Numbered from the stretch's first letter, positions 44,334 through 53,899 are shown. The stretch is DNA of 64,000 nt from Streptomyces sp. NBC_01298 (GCF_035978755.1 NZ_CP108414.1:4898001-4962000), one strand, 5' to 3'. Numbers and translations: made by a program. The notes: generated by a model from the letters alone, not told the origin.

Positions 44334-45149
44334 ATGCGCACAGACCAGAACCTTGCCTCCCTCGGCTCGATGCGATCGGCGCCCGTCGTCTTCGGTGCGG
44401 GAGCAGCCATCGGCGTTCTGGGCGGGATGATCGGTCTGGGCGGCGCGGAGTTCCGCCTGCCGCTGCTGATCGGCCTCTTCGGGTTCGCGGCGCTCTCTGC
44501 GGTCATCTTGAACAAGGCGATGAGCCTGGTCGTGGTCCTGGTCGCGTTGCCCGCCCGGCTGGCTGCGGTCCCGGCCGCCGAGGTGGCCGCACGCTGGCCG
44601 GTCGCGGTCAACCTGTTGGCCGGCAGCTTGGTCGGCGCCTGGGTAGGAGCCACCTGGGCAGTACGAATGCGCTCCGCCACCCTGTACAAGGTCCTCGCGG
44701 CGTTGATGGTGCTCATGGCCGCCGCCCTGGTGGTCACGCACACCACCGCCCTGGACGCGCTCGCGCTGCCGCTGTGGGCGCAGGTGCCTGCTGGTGTCGT
44801 GGCCGGGTTCGGGATCGGCGTAATCGCGGCGATCATGGGCGTGGCGGGCGGTGAGCTGCTGATCCCGACGATCGTGCTGCTGTTCGGGGTAGGCATCAAA
44901 ACCGCCGGAAGTCTCTCCCTTCTGGTCTCCCTGCCAACCATGCTGGTGGCCTTCGCTCGCTACAGCCGCGACGGCAGCTTCGCCGTCCTCGGCGCCAACC
45001 TCCGTTTCATCGCGGTCATGGCCGCAGGCTCGATCGCCGGCGCCGTTCTGGGCGGGGTACTGCTCGGCGTGTTCCCGGACCTGATCCTCATCCCCCTGCT
45101 GGCCGTGATCCTGCTTGTCTCCGCGGTCAAGCTGGCCCGTCACGACTGA
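44334..45149 (+). CDS. TauE/SafE-family (TSUP) membrane permease
   Basis: A 271-residue protein with about eight hydrophobic helices and two inverted half-repeats. Each repeat begins with the TSUP glycine motif (GVLGGMIGLGGAEFRLPLLI; GVIAAIMGVAGGELLIPTIVLLFG). TSUP proteins export or import sulfur-containing or other organic anions. ATG 44334 is favoured over ATG 44325 because GAGG is then 9 nt upstream. It is the last gene before the right end of the element; no partner enzyme is adjacent. Confidence 0.9.
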   Translation: MRTDQNLASLGSMRSAPVVFGAGAAIGVLGGMIGLGGAEFRLPLLIGLFGFAALSAVILNKAMSLVVVLVALPARLAAVPAAEVAARWPVAVNLLAGSLVGAWVGATWAVRMRSATLYKVLAALMVLMAAALVVTHTTALDALALPLWAQVPAGVVAGFGIGVIAAIMGVAGGELLIPTIVLLFGVGIKTAGSLSLLVSLPTMLVAFARYSRDGSFAVLGANLRFIAVMAAGSIAGAVLGGVLLGVFPDLILIPLLAVILLVSAVKLARHD

Positions 45150-45287
45150 CTGCGACGAGCCTCTCCCGACCCTCGCCGGGTGCCTCGCGTTCTCGTGATC
45201 ATCGACGCCGACCTCCCACGCGCCTGACCTGTCAGACACCGCCCTGCGTGCAAGCGAGCGGGAAGAGGCCTGGTCAGCGCCGCAAAA

Positions 45288-45312
45288 TGCGTGAGCGATG
45301 CGTGAGCGGACG
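45288..45312. repeat. Right arm-type direct repeat pair
   Basis: It is identical over 25 bp to 22554-22578 (two tandem TGCGTGAGCG units). It lies 110 bp inside attR. Together the copies flank the core in the circular form, as integrase arm sites do. Confidence 0.7.
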
Positions 45313-45421
45313 TGCTGGCACGGCCCGGTCTGGCGCGGATCAAACGACATGGTGCAGCTCTCTGACCAGGCATCGCCGGACCCCGGCGGACCGAGCGGGA
45401 TGGCCTGGCATGATCTTGCCG

Positions 45422-45477
45422 GGACTTTTAATCCGTTGGTTGTCGGTTCGAGTCCGACATGGCCTACTGCTCGCAGG
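45422..45477. repeat. attR core (56-bp direct repeat)
   Basis: It is identical to 22417-22472. It contains only the 3' half of tRNA-Lys, so no functional tRNA is made here. To its right the original chromosomal tRNA flank continues. Confidence 0.95.
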
Positions 45478-45503
45478 CGGGGGACACCTCCTCTGACCTG
45501 CTC

Positions 45504-45543
45504 CTGAGCGCCCCACCCGGTTCCGACCGGGTGGGGCGCTCAG
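45504..45543 (+). terminator. Original tRNA-Lys terminator, stranded by the insertion
   Basis: An 18-bp perfect stem CTGAGCGCCCCACCCGGT / ACCGGGTGGGGCGCTCAG with TCCG loop. It matches the element-borne copy at 22499-22538 apart from two stem changes. Confidence 0.88.
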
Positions 45544-45753
45544 TCGTTTCCGGGCCCGGCCCGTCGGCCTGCCGGCTTCCGTCGCGCGCGCACCCCTCCT
45601 CGGTCTGGTGACCGGAGTCCCGGTCGGCCTCTACCCGGGCCGTCGGCAGGCCGGTTTAACGCCTCTGACCTGCGGTGATGTGCTGATCGGGGGTGGCGCG
45701 GGCGGTAATTGGCGGGGGGCTCCCCCCGGATGGCGTAGAGTTGGGTTTACCGA

Positions 45754-45829
<76 letters not shown>

Positions 45830-45835
45830 CAGTAC

Positions 45836-45869
45836 GAAGACCCGGTCCCCTTTGGGGGGCCGGGTCTTC
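45836..45869 (+). terminator. Terminator of tRNA-fMet
   Basis: GAAGACCCGG pairs with CCGGGTCTTC, with an inner CCCC/GGGG extension and TTT loop. It is followed by CGTCGTTTC, a weak T-rich end. Confidence 0.85.
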
Positions 45870-45999
45870 GTCGTTTCCGTGGTGCGCGGTTTCCGTGGTG
45901 CGGCTCCCCGTCACTCGAACGGTCGCGCCCGAGTCGCCGTACGGGCCCTCGTGCCGCCAGCCTTGGGGGGCGAGGCGGACCGGGCGGCAGGAGAGCAGC

Positions 46000-47175
46000 G
46001 TGGTGGGGCTGGGCCGGCAGGGCAGGGGCGAGCGCGTCTTCGGCGCGGTCGCCGGCAGCGCCCTGATCCGGCGGATCGTCAAAATGCTTCCGGGCACCCT
46101 GATCGTCCTCGGCTTCCTCTTCGACGTGCTGACCCCGCCCAGCTTCACCGGCTCCCCCTTCTTCTCCGCCGCCCCGCTCATCGCGGCCCCGTTGTTCAGC
46201 CTCCGGGCCACCGTCCTCACCGGGATCCTCGCCACCCTCGCCGTGGTCGTGCTGCACCTCTACAACGGCACCACCTTCAAGGTGGAGGCCATGACCGAGC
46301 TGGCCACCGTCCTGACCGTCTCCGGGCTGGCCACCCTGATCAACATCGTCGTGCGGCGCGGTACGGAGCAGCTCGCCTCCGCGCGCGGGATCGCCGAAGC
46401 CGCTCAGCGCGCCGTACTGCCGACGCCCGCCGAGCGGATCGCGGGCCTCCAGGTCTCCGCGTCGTACGAGGCCGCGCAGGCCGACGCGTTCATCGGCGGC
46501 GACCTCTACGCCGTCCAGGACACCCCCTACGGCGTGCGCCTCGCGGTGGGCGACGTACGGGGGAAGGGACTCGGGGCGGTCGAGGCCGTGGCCGTGGTGC
46601 TCGGGGCGTTCCGGGAGGCGGCCGAGAGCGAGCCCACCCTGGAGGGGGTGGCGCGGCGGCTGGAGCGGGCGCTGGCCCGGGAGGGGAACCGGCGCGACAG
46701 CCTGGACGCGGTGGAGGGGTTCACCACGTGCGTGCTCGGTGAGATCCCGGCGGGCGCCGGCCTGCTGCGGCTCGTCAACCGGGGCCACCCCGAACCGCTG
46801 CTGCTGTACGCGAACGGCGGCCTCGCGGAGCTGGCCCCCGTCGAGCCGGCGCTGCCGCTGGGCATGGGGGAGCTGGGCGGCTGGCCCGACCGGGTGCAGG
46901 AGTGGCCCTTCCCGGAGGGGGCGACGCTGCTCCTGTACACGGACGGGCTGACCGAGGCCCGGGACGGCAGCGGGGCCTTCTACGATCCGGCGGTCCGGCT
47001 GCGCGGTCGGGTGTTCCCCGGGCCCGACGAGTTGCTGAGCGCGCTCGCCACCGATGTCCGCCGGCACACGGGCGGCGCGGCGACGGACGACATGGCCCTG
47101 CTGGCGGTGGCCAGGCCGGGGGCGGGGCAGCCGAGCCGGCGGCGGACGGTTCGGGTGGTCCCGAAAGGGGACTGA
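46000..47175 (+). CDS. Membrane-bound PP2C (SpoIIE-family) serine phosphatase
   Basis: A 391-residue protein. Four hydrophobic segments lie in residues 25-130 (LPGTLIVLGFLFDVL; APLIAAPLFSL; VLTGILATLAVVVLHL; VLTVSGLATLINIVV). The PP2C domain follows with metal-binding Asp in IGGDLYAV, VGDVRGKGL, FTTCVLGEI, NRGHPEPLLL, YTDGLTEARD and the final TDDMALL. It would dephosphorylate anti-sigma antagonists in response to a membrane signal. GTG 46000 has GGAG 6 nt upstream. Confidence 0.9.
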   Translation: MVGLGRQGRGERVFGAVAGSALIRRIVKMLPGTLIVLGFLFDVLTPPSFTGSPFFSAAPLIAAPLFSLRATVLTGILATLAVVVLHLYNGTTFKVEAMTELATVLTVSGLATLINIVVRRGTEQLASARGIAEAAQRAVLPTPAERIAGLQVSASYEAAQADAFIGGDLYAVQDTPYGVRLAVGDVRGKGLGAVEAVAVVLGAFREAAESEPTLEGVARRLERALAREGNRRDSLDAVEGFTTCVLGEIPAGAGLLRLVNRGHPEPLLLYANGGLAELAPVEPALPLGMGELGGWPDRVQEWPFPEGATLLLYTDGLTEARDGSGAFYDPAVRLRGRVFPGPDELLSALATDVRRHTGGAATDDMALLAVARPGAGQPSRRRTVRVVPKGD

Positions 47176-47483
47176 GTCCGAAAGGGAACGCAGCGTGACC
47201 GAACCGGCGCGCTCGGCAAGCAAGCTGACGAACCATCATTGTGAAGATGTGGCGCAAGGGGCGGCAGGGAGGGCTGATTTTTGCCCGAGTTGGTCCCTGA
47301 GTGTGGCGAGAAGTCCTGGCCAGAGTTGTGCGGGCGGTGGCTGATTGTCGTGAACGATCAATCGCAACTGCTTGGAATCACTCCCCCTTCTCTATTACCG
47401 TTCGATAACGCAGAGCGGTCGTCCCAGCCGTCGCAAGAGACGGCACCGTGCGCGTGCTCGCCCATGAGGAGTGTGCCCCGGTG
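47176..47483 (+). promoter_or_regulatory. Upstream region of the M23 peptidase gene
   Basis: About 308 bp, lower in GC than the flanks. It contains GAATCACTCCCCCTTCTCTATTACCG and TTCGATAACG near 47375-47410, a plausible promoter zone. c-di-AMP riboswitches precede some Streptomyces wall hydrolases, so I looked for ydaO landmarks, but none are convincing here. Confidence 0.4.
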
Positions 47484-48551
47484 GCCTCCAACTCGCCTGC
47501 CCCTGAAGGCATCGACGTCCAGGAGCAGCCCACCGCCGGAGCCTGGGGAGAGTGGAACCCCACCGAGGACTCCGCCCGGCCGCCGCGCGGCAAGCACCGC
47601 GTGCTCAAGCAGCGCGGAGGACTGGCCCGTTCCTCCACCGTCCTCGGCGTCGGCGTGATCGCCGCGGTCGGCGCGGGCGGCATCGCCACCGCGCAGGACC
47701 GCCCCCAGGTCGCCATATCGCTGCCGTCGCTGCCGGCCCTGCCCGATCTCCCCGATGCCCTGGGCGACCTCCCCGAGGCCCTGGGCGGCGCGGACCACTC
47801 CACCGCGGACTCCGACACCGCCACCGCGCGCTCCGCCGAGCCGGCCCGGTCGGGGATCATCCCGCAGCAGGCCGACCGCCGCTCCGACGCGGGCGAGCTG
47901 CTGCGCAGCCGGATCCTCCAGCAGGCCGACTCCCAGCACGAGGCCGCCGCGGCCCAGGAGCGGGCCGAGGCCGAACGGGTGGCGCAGGAGACGGCGGCCC
48001 AGCAGGCCCGCGACGCCCAGGCCGCCAAGGAGGCGGCGCGGAAGGCGGCCGCGGCAGCCGCCGAGAAGGCCGCGGCCGAGGAAGCCCGCAAGGCGCAGGA
48101 GGCCAAGGAGGCCGCCGAGGCCAAGGCCAAGGCGGAAGCGGCCGCCCGGTCGGCCGGCTCCTTCTTCCTGCCCACCTCGGCCTACACCCTCACCTCGCAC
48201 TACGGCGACTCCGGCTCGATGTGGTCCTCCGGGCACCACACCGGCCTCGACTTCGCCGCCCCGACCGGCACCCCCGTCAAGGCGGTCGGCGCCGGCAAGA
48301 TCATCTCGGCCGGCTGGTCGGGGGCGTACGGCTACCGCATCGTGCTGGAGCTCCCCGACGGCACAGAGATCTGGTACTGCCACCTGTCCTCGATGTCGGT
48401 GACCGGAGGCTCCGTCGCCGGGGGCGACACCATCGGCCGGGTCGGCGCGACCGGCAACGTCACCGGCCCCCACCTCCACCTCGAAGTCCGCCAGGGCGGC
48501 GTCACGGTGGACCCGCTGACATGGCTGAAGGCACGGGGCCTGAACGTCTAG
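47484..48551 (+). CDS. M23-family cell-wall endopeptidase with coiled-coil stalk
   Basis: A 355-residue secreted protein. After a cytoplasmic start, a membrane segment (STVLGVGVIAAVGAGGIATA, about 50-69) is followed by a low-complexity region. An Ala/Glu/Lys coiled coil follows (about 150-220). The LytM domain has zinc ligands in SSGHHTGLDFAAPTGTPV and GPHLHLEV. It cleaves peptidoglycan cross-links, or activates amidases if inactive; the HxLD and HxH motifs here look intact. GTG 47484 has GAGGAG 9 nt upstream. Confidence 0.92.
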   Translation, partial: ASNSPAPEGIDVQEQPTAGAWGEWNPTEDSARPPRGKHRVLKQRGGLARSSTVLGVGVIAAVGAGGIATAQDRPQVAISLPSLPALPDLPDALGDLPEALGGADHSTADSDTATARSAEPARSGIIPQQADRRSDAGELLRSRILQQADSQHEAAAAQERAEAERVAQETAAQQARDAQAAKEAARKAAAAAAEKAAAEEARKAQEAKEAAEAKAKAEAAARSAGSFFLPTSAYTLTSHYGDSGSMWSSGHHTGLDFAAPTGTPVKAVGAGKIISAGWSGAYGYRIVLELPDGTEIWYCHLSSMSVTGGSVAGGDTIGRVGATGNVTGPHLHLEVRQGGVTVDPLTWLKARGLNV

Positions 48552-49836
48552 GACCCGGCACCCCGTCCGCTACGAGGGCCAGCGCCGGCCCGCCCGGCGA
48601 GCCCGGGGGACCCGGCGGCCGCAGGGGGTCGAACCAGGGCGGGAGCAGGTCCTCCAGCACCGCGGCCCGCGACAGCGCCGGGCCCGCCGTCGCGCGGCGC
48701 AGCCAGAGCCGGCGCAGCAACTCCCGCTCCCGCCACGCGAAGTCCGGCTCACGGCCGGGGCCGCCGCTGCGCGCCCGGTGACGTAGCAGGGCCAGGGCCG
48801 CGGCATCGGCCTCGTACAGGGCGACCGCCCGCCCCGCCGCCCGGCCCCCGGTGCTCCGGGCCAGCGCGCGGGCCAGGGAGCGCGCGGGCATCGACACCAG
48901 CGCGGGGACCTCGGCCGGGTTCAGCCAGCCGGCGGCCGCGTACACGGCGAGCTCCCCGGCGACGGCCCGCAGTCGGCGGCGCCGTATCCACACGGCCAGC
49001 CAGGCCAGCAGCCCGAACACCGGGACCATCACGCACCCGTAGACCACGTAGAACCCGGACTCGCCCAGGTCCGAGGAGCTGTTCCACAGCGCGTGCAGCC
49101 CCATGGCCGAGGCGAGGCCGAGCAGCGGCAGGCCGATCCGGCGCGTCCGGCGCACGGCGAGCGCGGCGGCGCCGAAGCCGAGACCGGTGGCCACGGTGAA
49201 CAGCGGATGCGCGAAGGGGGACATGACGCCCCGCACGAAGAACGTCGCGGCCGTCACGGAGTTCAGCACCCCGGTGCCGTTCCGGGCGTCCTGGCCGAAG
49301 GCGTTGCCGAGGTAGAGGATGTTCTCGGTGAAGGCGAAGCCGGTGGCGGTGAAACCGGCCATCACGAAACCGTCGGAGGGGCCGGTGAACTGGCGTCTCC
49401 TGAACAGGAACACCAGCAGCAGGGCGGCCGCCTTGGCGCTCTCCTCGACCACCGGGGCGATCGCCACCGAGCCGAGCTGGTCGGCGTCGGAGGGATCGGC
49501 GGTGGCCGCAGCTATCCACTGGGTCGCGAAACTGTTGGCCAGTATGGCGATCAGCGCCGCGGCGCAGGCCCCCCAGCCGAAGCAGAACGACAGCTGCGCC
49601 CACGGATGCGGCGCGGCCCGCCCCACCCAGCGGAACGCGGCGACGAGCGGAGCCACCGGCAGCAGGGCCAGACCCAGACCGACGAAGAAGCCGGGCGTAC
49701 CGGTCTGTTCGCGCACGAGCTCCAGGATCGCGATGCCGCAGGCACCGAGCAGCGCGACGAGCACGTACGTGCGCACGGCGCCGGCGGTACGCGGCACGCG
49801 GTGCGGCAGCCGGGGCGGCCAGGTCGCTCGGAGCAC
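48502..49836 (-). CDS. PrsW-family intramembrane metalloprotease
   Basis: A 444-residue membrane protein with seven to eight TM helices. It carries the PrsW/Abi-type motifs EESAK, FTENILY, FAHPLF and GLHALWN, and a cytoplasmic C-terminal 170-residue helical region. PrsW cuts anti-sigma factors in Bacillus. The last 50 bp overlap the 3' end of the convergent M23 gene. The final residues are low-complexity, so a shorter functional C-terminus is possible. Confidence 0.88.
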   Translation of the reverse strand: MLRATWPPRLPHRVPRTAGAVRTYVLVALLGACGIAILELVREQTGTPGFFVGLGLALLPVAPLVAAFRWVGRAAPHPWAQLSFCFGWGACAAALIAILANSFATQWIAAATADPSDADQLGSVAIAPVVEESAKAAALLLVFLFRRRQFTGPSDGFVMAGFTATGFAFTENILYLGNAFGQDARNGTGVLNSVTAATFFVRGVMSPFAHPLFTVATGLGFGAAALAVRRTRRIGLPLLGLASAMGLHALWNSSSDLGESGFYVVYGCVMVPVFGLLAWLAVWIRRRRLRAVAGELAVYAAAGWLNPAEVPALVSMPARSLARALARSTGGRAAGRAVALYEADAAALALLRHRARSGGPGREPDFAWRERELLRRLWLRRATAGPALSRAAVLEDLLPPWFDPLRPPGPPGSPGGPALALVADGVPGPRRSGPVPSAMSAGPP

Positions 49837-49879
49837 ATGATGACTCTACCGAGCGGACCCGACACGCGGAGTGATGTCC

Positions 49880-50701
49880 TCAGTTCTGGGCGTTACCGGT
49901 ACGCCGGAACAGCAGATCGTGTACGACGTGCCCCTTGTCGAGGCCCTGCCCCTCGAAGCGGGTGAGCGGCCGGAAGTCGGGCCGCGGTGCGTAACCGCCG
50001 TCGGCCTGCGTGTTCTCGAACTCCGGCTGGGCCGTCAGTACTTCGAGCATCTGCTCGGCGTACGGTTCCCAGTCGGTCGCGCAGTGCAGGATCGCCCCGG
50101 GCGCCATGCGGGTGGCGGCCAGCGCGAGGAACTCGGGCTGGATCAGGCGCCGCTTGTGGTGGCGGGCCTTGGGCCACGGGTCCGGGAAGTACACGCGGAG
50201 CCCGGCGAGGGAGTCCGGGGCCAGCATCTCGCGGAGCAGGATGATGGCGTCCCCGTTCGCGACGCGGACATTGGTCATCCCGCCCCGCTCGGCGAGGGCG
50301 AGCAGGTTCCCCTGCCCCGGGGTGTGCACGTCGGCGGCCAGGATCCCGGTGCCCGGGTCGGCGGCGGCCATCTGCGCGGTGGCCTCGCCCATGCCGAAGC
50401 CGATCTCCAGCACGACGGGGAGCCCGTCGAACATCTCCTTCAGATCGATCACGTCATGCCCGTCGATGTCGAGCCCCCAGGTGCGCCAGAGCCGCTTCAG
50501 GGCTTCGCCCTGCCCGGTGGTCACCCGGCTGCGGCGGGGCTGGAAGCTCCGGATCCGCCGCTCGTGATGCGATCCCGCCGGGTCGGGCGCGGGCCCGTCG
50601 GGGAACCGGGGCTCGGTACGCCACTTCGGAGGCACGTAGGCGGAGGTGGCCTCCGGCGCGGGCTCGGCGGCGGGATTCTGGGGACTCAGAGACTCAGACA
50701 C
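49880..50701 (-). CDS. trmB: tRNA (guanine-N7)-methyltransferase
   Basis: A 273-residue SAM enzyme that methylates G46 of tRNAs. Motif I is LEIGFGMGEAT, followed by GILAADVHTPGQGN and the family signature YFPDPWPKARHHKRR. A C-terminal T-FE-QG--KGH segment completes the family pattern. The N-terminal 40 residues are disordered, as in other actinobacterial TrmB. The start is GTG 50701. Its promoter shares the 44-bp gap after the PrsW gene only on the opposite side, so it is an independent unit. Confidence 0.95.
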   Translation of the reverse strand: MSESLSPQNPAAEPAPEATSAYVPPKWRTEPRFPDGPAPDPAGSHHERRIRSFQPRRSRVTTGQGEALKRLWRTWGLDIDGHDVIDLKEMFDGLPVVLEIGFGMGEATAQMAAADPGTGILAADVHTPGQGNLLALAERGGMTNVRVANGDAIILLREMLAPDSLAGLRVYFPDPWPKARHHKRRLIQPEFLALAATRMAPGAILHCATDWEPYAEQMLEVLTAQPEFENTQADGGYAPRPDFRPLTRFEGQGLDKGHVVHDLLFRRTGNAQN

Positions 50702-50989
50702 AATCCCCGGATTCTACGCGCGCCCCGCCGACGCGGCCGTTCGCGTGCCGTGCGGCGCCGTTGCCTGGGTTTGGTCATTTCAGCCGTCCGGCGTTTGAGG
50801 ACCGGGGTCTGGGGCGGGAGCCCCAGGGGCTTTCCGGGGCAGGGCAGAGCCCTGGGAACGGTGGAAGGGCGGGTAGGGGACAGCCCCGCGCAGCGGCACA
50901 CCCGCAGCCACGCTCCGGCGCAGGCGACAGCCCCGCGCAGCGGTGAACCGGGTGCCAGCCGGTCGGGACCGAGGCCAGCCCCCGCAGGG
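50702..50989. repeat. Intergenic region with Streptomyces-type repeat
   Basis: About 290 bp. It contains the widespread Streptomyces intergenic element beginning TTTCAGCCGTCCGGCGTTTG (about 50777) with a GGGGTCTGGGGCGGGAGCCCC hairpin-like continuation. After it, ACAGCCCCGCGCAGCGG occurs twice (50880-50896 and 50927-50943). No gene. Confidence 0.7.
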
Positions 50990-52198
50990 CTACGCGCCGC
51001 GCAGGGACTTGAGCGCCCGCCCGGCGATCTCCCGCCCGATGGGCAGCGAAGCGGTGGCCGCCGGCGAAGGCGCGTTCAGCACGTGCACCGTCCGCTCCCC
51101 CTCCCGGATCAGGAAGTCGTCCACCAGCCCCCCGTCCCGCAGCACGGCCTGCGCCCGCACCCCCGCCGCCGCGGGCACCAGATCCTCCGCGCGCACCGCC
51201 GGCAGCAGTCTCCGTACCGCCTCGACGAACGCCGCCTTCGACAGCGACCGCCGCACCTCACCGGCTCCGTACCGCCAGTGCCGCGCGGCCATCCGCCAGG
51301 ATCCCGGCCAGGCCAGCTCGTCCGCGAGGTCCCGCGGCCGGACCACGCCCCAGCCGTACCCCTCGCGCGCCAGCGCCGGCACCGCGTTCGGCCCGACGTG
51401 GACCCCGCCGCCGATGCCCCGGGTCAGGTGGACACCGAGGAAGGGGAATGCCGGGTCGGGCACCGGATAGACCAGCCCGCGCACCAGCTCGGGCCGGGCC
51501 AGGTCGTAGTACTCGCCCCGGAACGGCAGGATCCGCATCCCCGGGTCGTCGCCGGCCAGCCGCGCGATCCGGTCGCACTGCAGCCCCGCGCAGTTCACCA
51601 GCACCCGCGCGCGCACGACCAGCCCGCTGCTCGTCCGCACCGCGATGCCCGAGGCCCGCCGCGAGATCAGATCGACGGCACCGCCGTAGACGATCTCCGC
51701 ACCCGAGGACTCCGCCAGCTGCTGCGCGACCCGTCCGTAGTCCACGATCCCCGTGGTCCCCACGTGGATCGCCGCGAGCCCGCGCACCTCGGGCTCGTAC
51801 TCCGAGATCTGCGTCGGCCCCAGCTCCCGCACCGGGATGCCGTTCTCCCGGCCCCGCTGCACGAGCGCGTGCAGCCGCGGCAGCTCGTCCCGCCCGGTGG
51901 CGACGATGAGCTTGCCCGTCACCTCGTGCGGGATGCCGTGCTCCGCGCAGAACTTGACCATCTCGGCCGCGCCGCGCACCGCGAAGCGCGCCTTGAGGGA
52001 GCCCGGCTTGTAGTAGATCCCGCTGTGGATCACACCGCTGTTGCGGCCCGTCTGGTGCCGCGCGGGGCCGTCCTCCTTCTCCAGGACGACCACCCGGGTC
52101 CCCGGAGCGAGCCCCGCGAGGGCATGCGCCGTCGACAAGCCGACGATCCCGCCGCCGATCACCAGCACATCGCAGTCCAGCCTGCCCAGTCTGCTCAT
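50990..52198 (-). CDS. lhgO: L-2-hydroxyglutarate oxidase-like FAD enzyme
   Basis: A 402-residue FAD-dependent oxidoreductase of the DAO family. FAD-binding VLVIGGGIVGLSTA is at the N-terminus, and then VLEKEDGPARHQTGRNSGVIHSGIYY, the LhgO hallmark. It oxidises L-2-hydroxyglutarate to 2-oxoglutarate (metabolite repair). ATG 52198 gives MSRLGRLDCDVLVIGGG; GTG 52219, with GGAGGT upstream, is a possible alternative. It lies 81 bp downstream of the Orf1590-type gene's stop on the same strand. Confidence 0.88.
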   Translation of the reverse strand: MSRLGRLDCDVLVIGGGIVGLSTAHALAGLAPGTRVVVLEKEDGPARHQTGRNSGVIHSGIYYKPGSLKARFAVRGAAEMVKFCAEHGIPHEVTGKLIVATGRDELPRLHALVQRGRENGIPVRELGPTQISEYEPEVRGLAAIHVGTTGIVDYGRVAQQLAESSGAEIVYGGAVDLISRRASGIAVRTSSGLVVRARVLVNCAGLQCDRIARLAGDDPGMRILPFRGEYYDLARPELVRGLVYPVPDPAFPFLGVHLTRGIGGGVHVGPNAVPALAREGYGWGVVRPRDLADELAWPGSWRMAARHWRYGAGEVRRSLSKAAFVEAVRRLLPAVRAEDLVPAAAGVRAQAVLRDGGLVDDFLIREGERTVHVLNAPSPAATASLPIGREIAGRALKSLRGA

Positions 52199-52279
52199 GC
52201 CGTCCACGCCGCCGCCCACACTGACACCTCCCACCCCTGCATAGTGCACCCCGCCACTGACAGCGGGGCCACGCGGGGC

Positions 52280-53899
52280 CTATGCCGGGGTTACCAGCAG
52301 AGGCCTGGCCCGCTCGCGCAGTTCGGCGACGCGCGGTTCGTGCCCGTACGGTTCCAGCCGGTGCAGGAGGTCCCGTACGTACTCCGTCGTCCGGGCCGAC
52401 GAGATCCGCCCGGCGACCTCGACCGCCCGGGTTCCCGCCGCGCACGCCGCGTCGAGGTTTCCGGACTCCAGCTCGGCCACCGCGCTCACGACGAGCCGCA
52501 GCCCGTGTGATCGTACGTACTCCTCCGTCGGCCGGGACAGTGCCTGTTCCGTGAAACGCCTTACCTGGCGCGGGAGTTTGAGGTCGCTGTAACACTCGGC
52601 CGCGTCCGCCGCGAAGCGGTCGTACGAGTAGAAGCCCAGCCAGGTCGGGTCGGCGTCGCCGTCACGGGCCCGTTCCAGCCAGCCCTCGGAGGCCCTCAGC
52701 GCCGCCCCGGCGGCCACCGAATCGCCCGCCTTCGCGTGCGCGCGGGCCTCGACGAGGCGGAAGAAGCTCATCGTCCGCGCGGTGGCCAGGCCCCGGTTGC
52801 GTTCCACGGCGGCCTGCGCGAGGTCCACGCCCTCGTCCGGGAAGTCCCGGTAGGTGGCCTGCAGGGACATCGACGCCAGCACGTACCCGCCGAGCGGTAC
52901 GTCGGCCGCGGCGCGGGCCAGGCGCAGCGCCTGGATGTAGTAGCGCTGGGCGGCTTCCTGCTGTCCGGTGTCGAAGGCCATCCAGCCGGCCAGCCGGGTC
53001 AGTTCGGCGGTGGCGCCGAAGAGCGCGCGGCCCACTTCGTCGGTGTAGGAGCCGAGCAGCAGGGGCGCGGCGTCCACCCGGAGGCACTCGGGCACCATCG
53101 AGGAACGCCAGTCGCCGCCGCCGTACTTGGAGTCCCAGCGGCGGGCGTCCTCGGCGGCCTCGCGCAGCTTGGTCACATCGCTGTGGCCCACGCGCTGCGG
53201 GCCCCCGGCGTCGGGCGCGGCCGGAGCGCCCTGCGGGGTCGCGCGCACGGTCGGCGTCGTCGCGCGCACGGCAGGCGTCGTCGCGCGCTCGGCAGGCGTC
53301 GTCGGGCGCGCGACCGTCGGCGTTTCGTGCGAAGGCTGGGCGGGCACACCCCCGACACGGGCGCCGGGCGGCGCCGGAAGGCCTTCCGGCGGGGCCGCGC
53401 CCGGGACCGCTTCGCGCGCCACCGGTTCGCGTGCCACCGAGCTGTCGGCGGGAGATATCAGCCACCGCGAGGCCGGCGTCGCGTAGGCCGATACGGAGAA
53501 GGAACCGGCGAGCGACTGCCAGATCCCGCCACCCCCGCGGCGGCCGGCGAGGTCGAGCCGGTAGAGGTCCGTGGCCGAGCGCACGGCCGCGCCGACGTCG
53601 CGCGGGAAGGCCAGCCCCACTTCGGGCGCCGGGTCCGCGTCCGCGAGCCCGATCTCGTGCAGCGGCACGGGCCGGCCGAGCTTCGCGCCGATGGCGGCCG
53701 CGATCAGGTGCGGGGCGGCACCCTGCGGCACCATCCCCTTCGACACCCACCGGGCCACCGAGGTCTTGTCGTAGCGGAGGGTCAGGCCGCGCTGAGCGCC
53801 GAGGTCGTTGACCCGCCGGGCCAGCCCCGCGTTGCTGATGCCCGCGAGGGCGAGGACGGCGCCGAGCTTCTCATTGGGCTCGCGGAGCTCCCTGGACAT
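52280..53899 (-). CDS. Sporulation-associated (Orf1590/NsdA-like) regulatory protein
   Basis: A 539-residue cytoplasmic protein. An XRE-like DNA-binding start ([40 protein letters not shown]) precedes a Pro/Thr/Ala linker with TTPA/RATTP repeats (about 200-255). A TPR-type helical C-terminus follows ([51 protein letters not shown]). This architecture matches the Streptomyces Orf1590 / NsdA / NsdB group, which influence sporulation and antibiotic production. ATG 53899 has AGGGG upstream. It is divergent from the Asn-synthase-like gene. Confidence 0.85.
   Translation of the reverse strand: MSRELREPNEKLGAVLALAGISNAGLARRVNDLGAQRGLTLRYDKTSVARWVSKGMVPQGAAPHLIAAAIGAKLGRPVPLHEIGLADADPAPEVGLAFPRDVGAAVRSATDLYRLDLAGRRGGGGIWQSLAGSFSVSAYATPASRWLISPADSSVAREPVAREAVPGAAPPEGLPAPPGARVGGVPAQPSHETPTVARPTTPAERATTPAVRATTPTVRATPQGAPAAPDAGGPQRVGHSDVTKLREAAEDARRWDSKYGGGDWRSSMVPECLRVDAAPLLLGSYTDEVGRALFGATAELTRLAGWMAFDTGQQEAAQRYYIQALRLARAAADVPLGGYVLASMSLQATYRDFPDEGVDLAQAAVERNRGLATARTMSFFRLVEARAHAKAGDSVAAGAALRASEGWLERARDGDADPTWLGFYSYDRFAADAAECYSDLKLPRQVRRFTEQALSRPTEEYVRSHGLRLVVSAVAELESGNLDAACAAGTRAVEVAGRISSARTTEYVRDLLHRLEPYGHEPRVAELRERARPLLVTPA

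Larger units (their letters stand above)
22417..45477. mobile_element. Integrative mobilizable element in tRNA-Lys(TTT), about 23 kb
   Basis: It is bounded by identical 56-bp core repeats (22417-22472 and 45422-45477) derived from the tRNA 3' end. The integrase lies next to the left end on the minus strand. The backbone is int, XRE regulator, xis-like, DUF3631 ATPase, DUF2637 membrane protein, mobC, relaxase and parB-like. The cargo is Nudix, NDK, CYTH, HD, methyltransferase, HATPase and amidinotransferase genes and a TauE/SafE permease. A relaxase and MobC are present, but no FtsK/SpoIIIE-type TraB or type IV secretion gene is visible. This favours an IME that borrows transfer machinery over an AICE. 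Confidence 0.92.

Noticed and set aside
43908..45350. Long minus-strand frame opposite the TauE/SafE gene
   Set aside because: The plus-strand frame has eight TM helices and two TSUP motifs. The minus-strand product is Gln/Arg/Gly-rich shadow sequence.
22417..45477. Classical AICE with TraB-type transfer
   Set aside because: No FtsK/SpoIIIE domain was recognised among its genes; relaxase and MobC instead indicate mobilization.
47222..47440. Possible c-di-AMP riboswitch before the M23 peptidase
   Set aside because: Such switches precede some Streptomyces wall hydrolases, but I could not find the conserved ydaO core segments.
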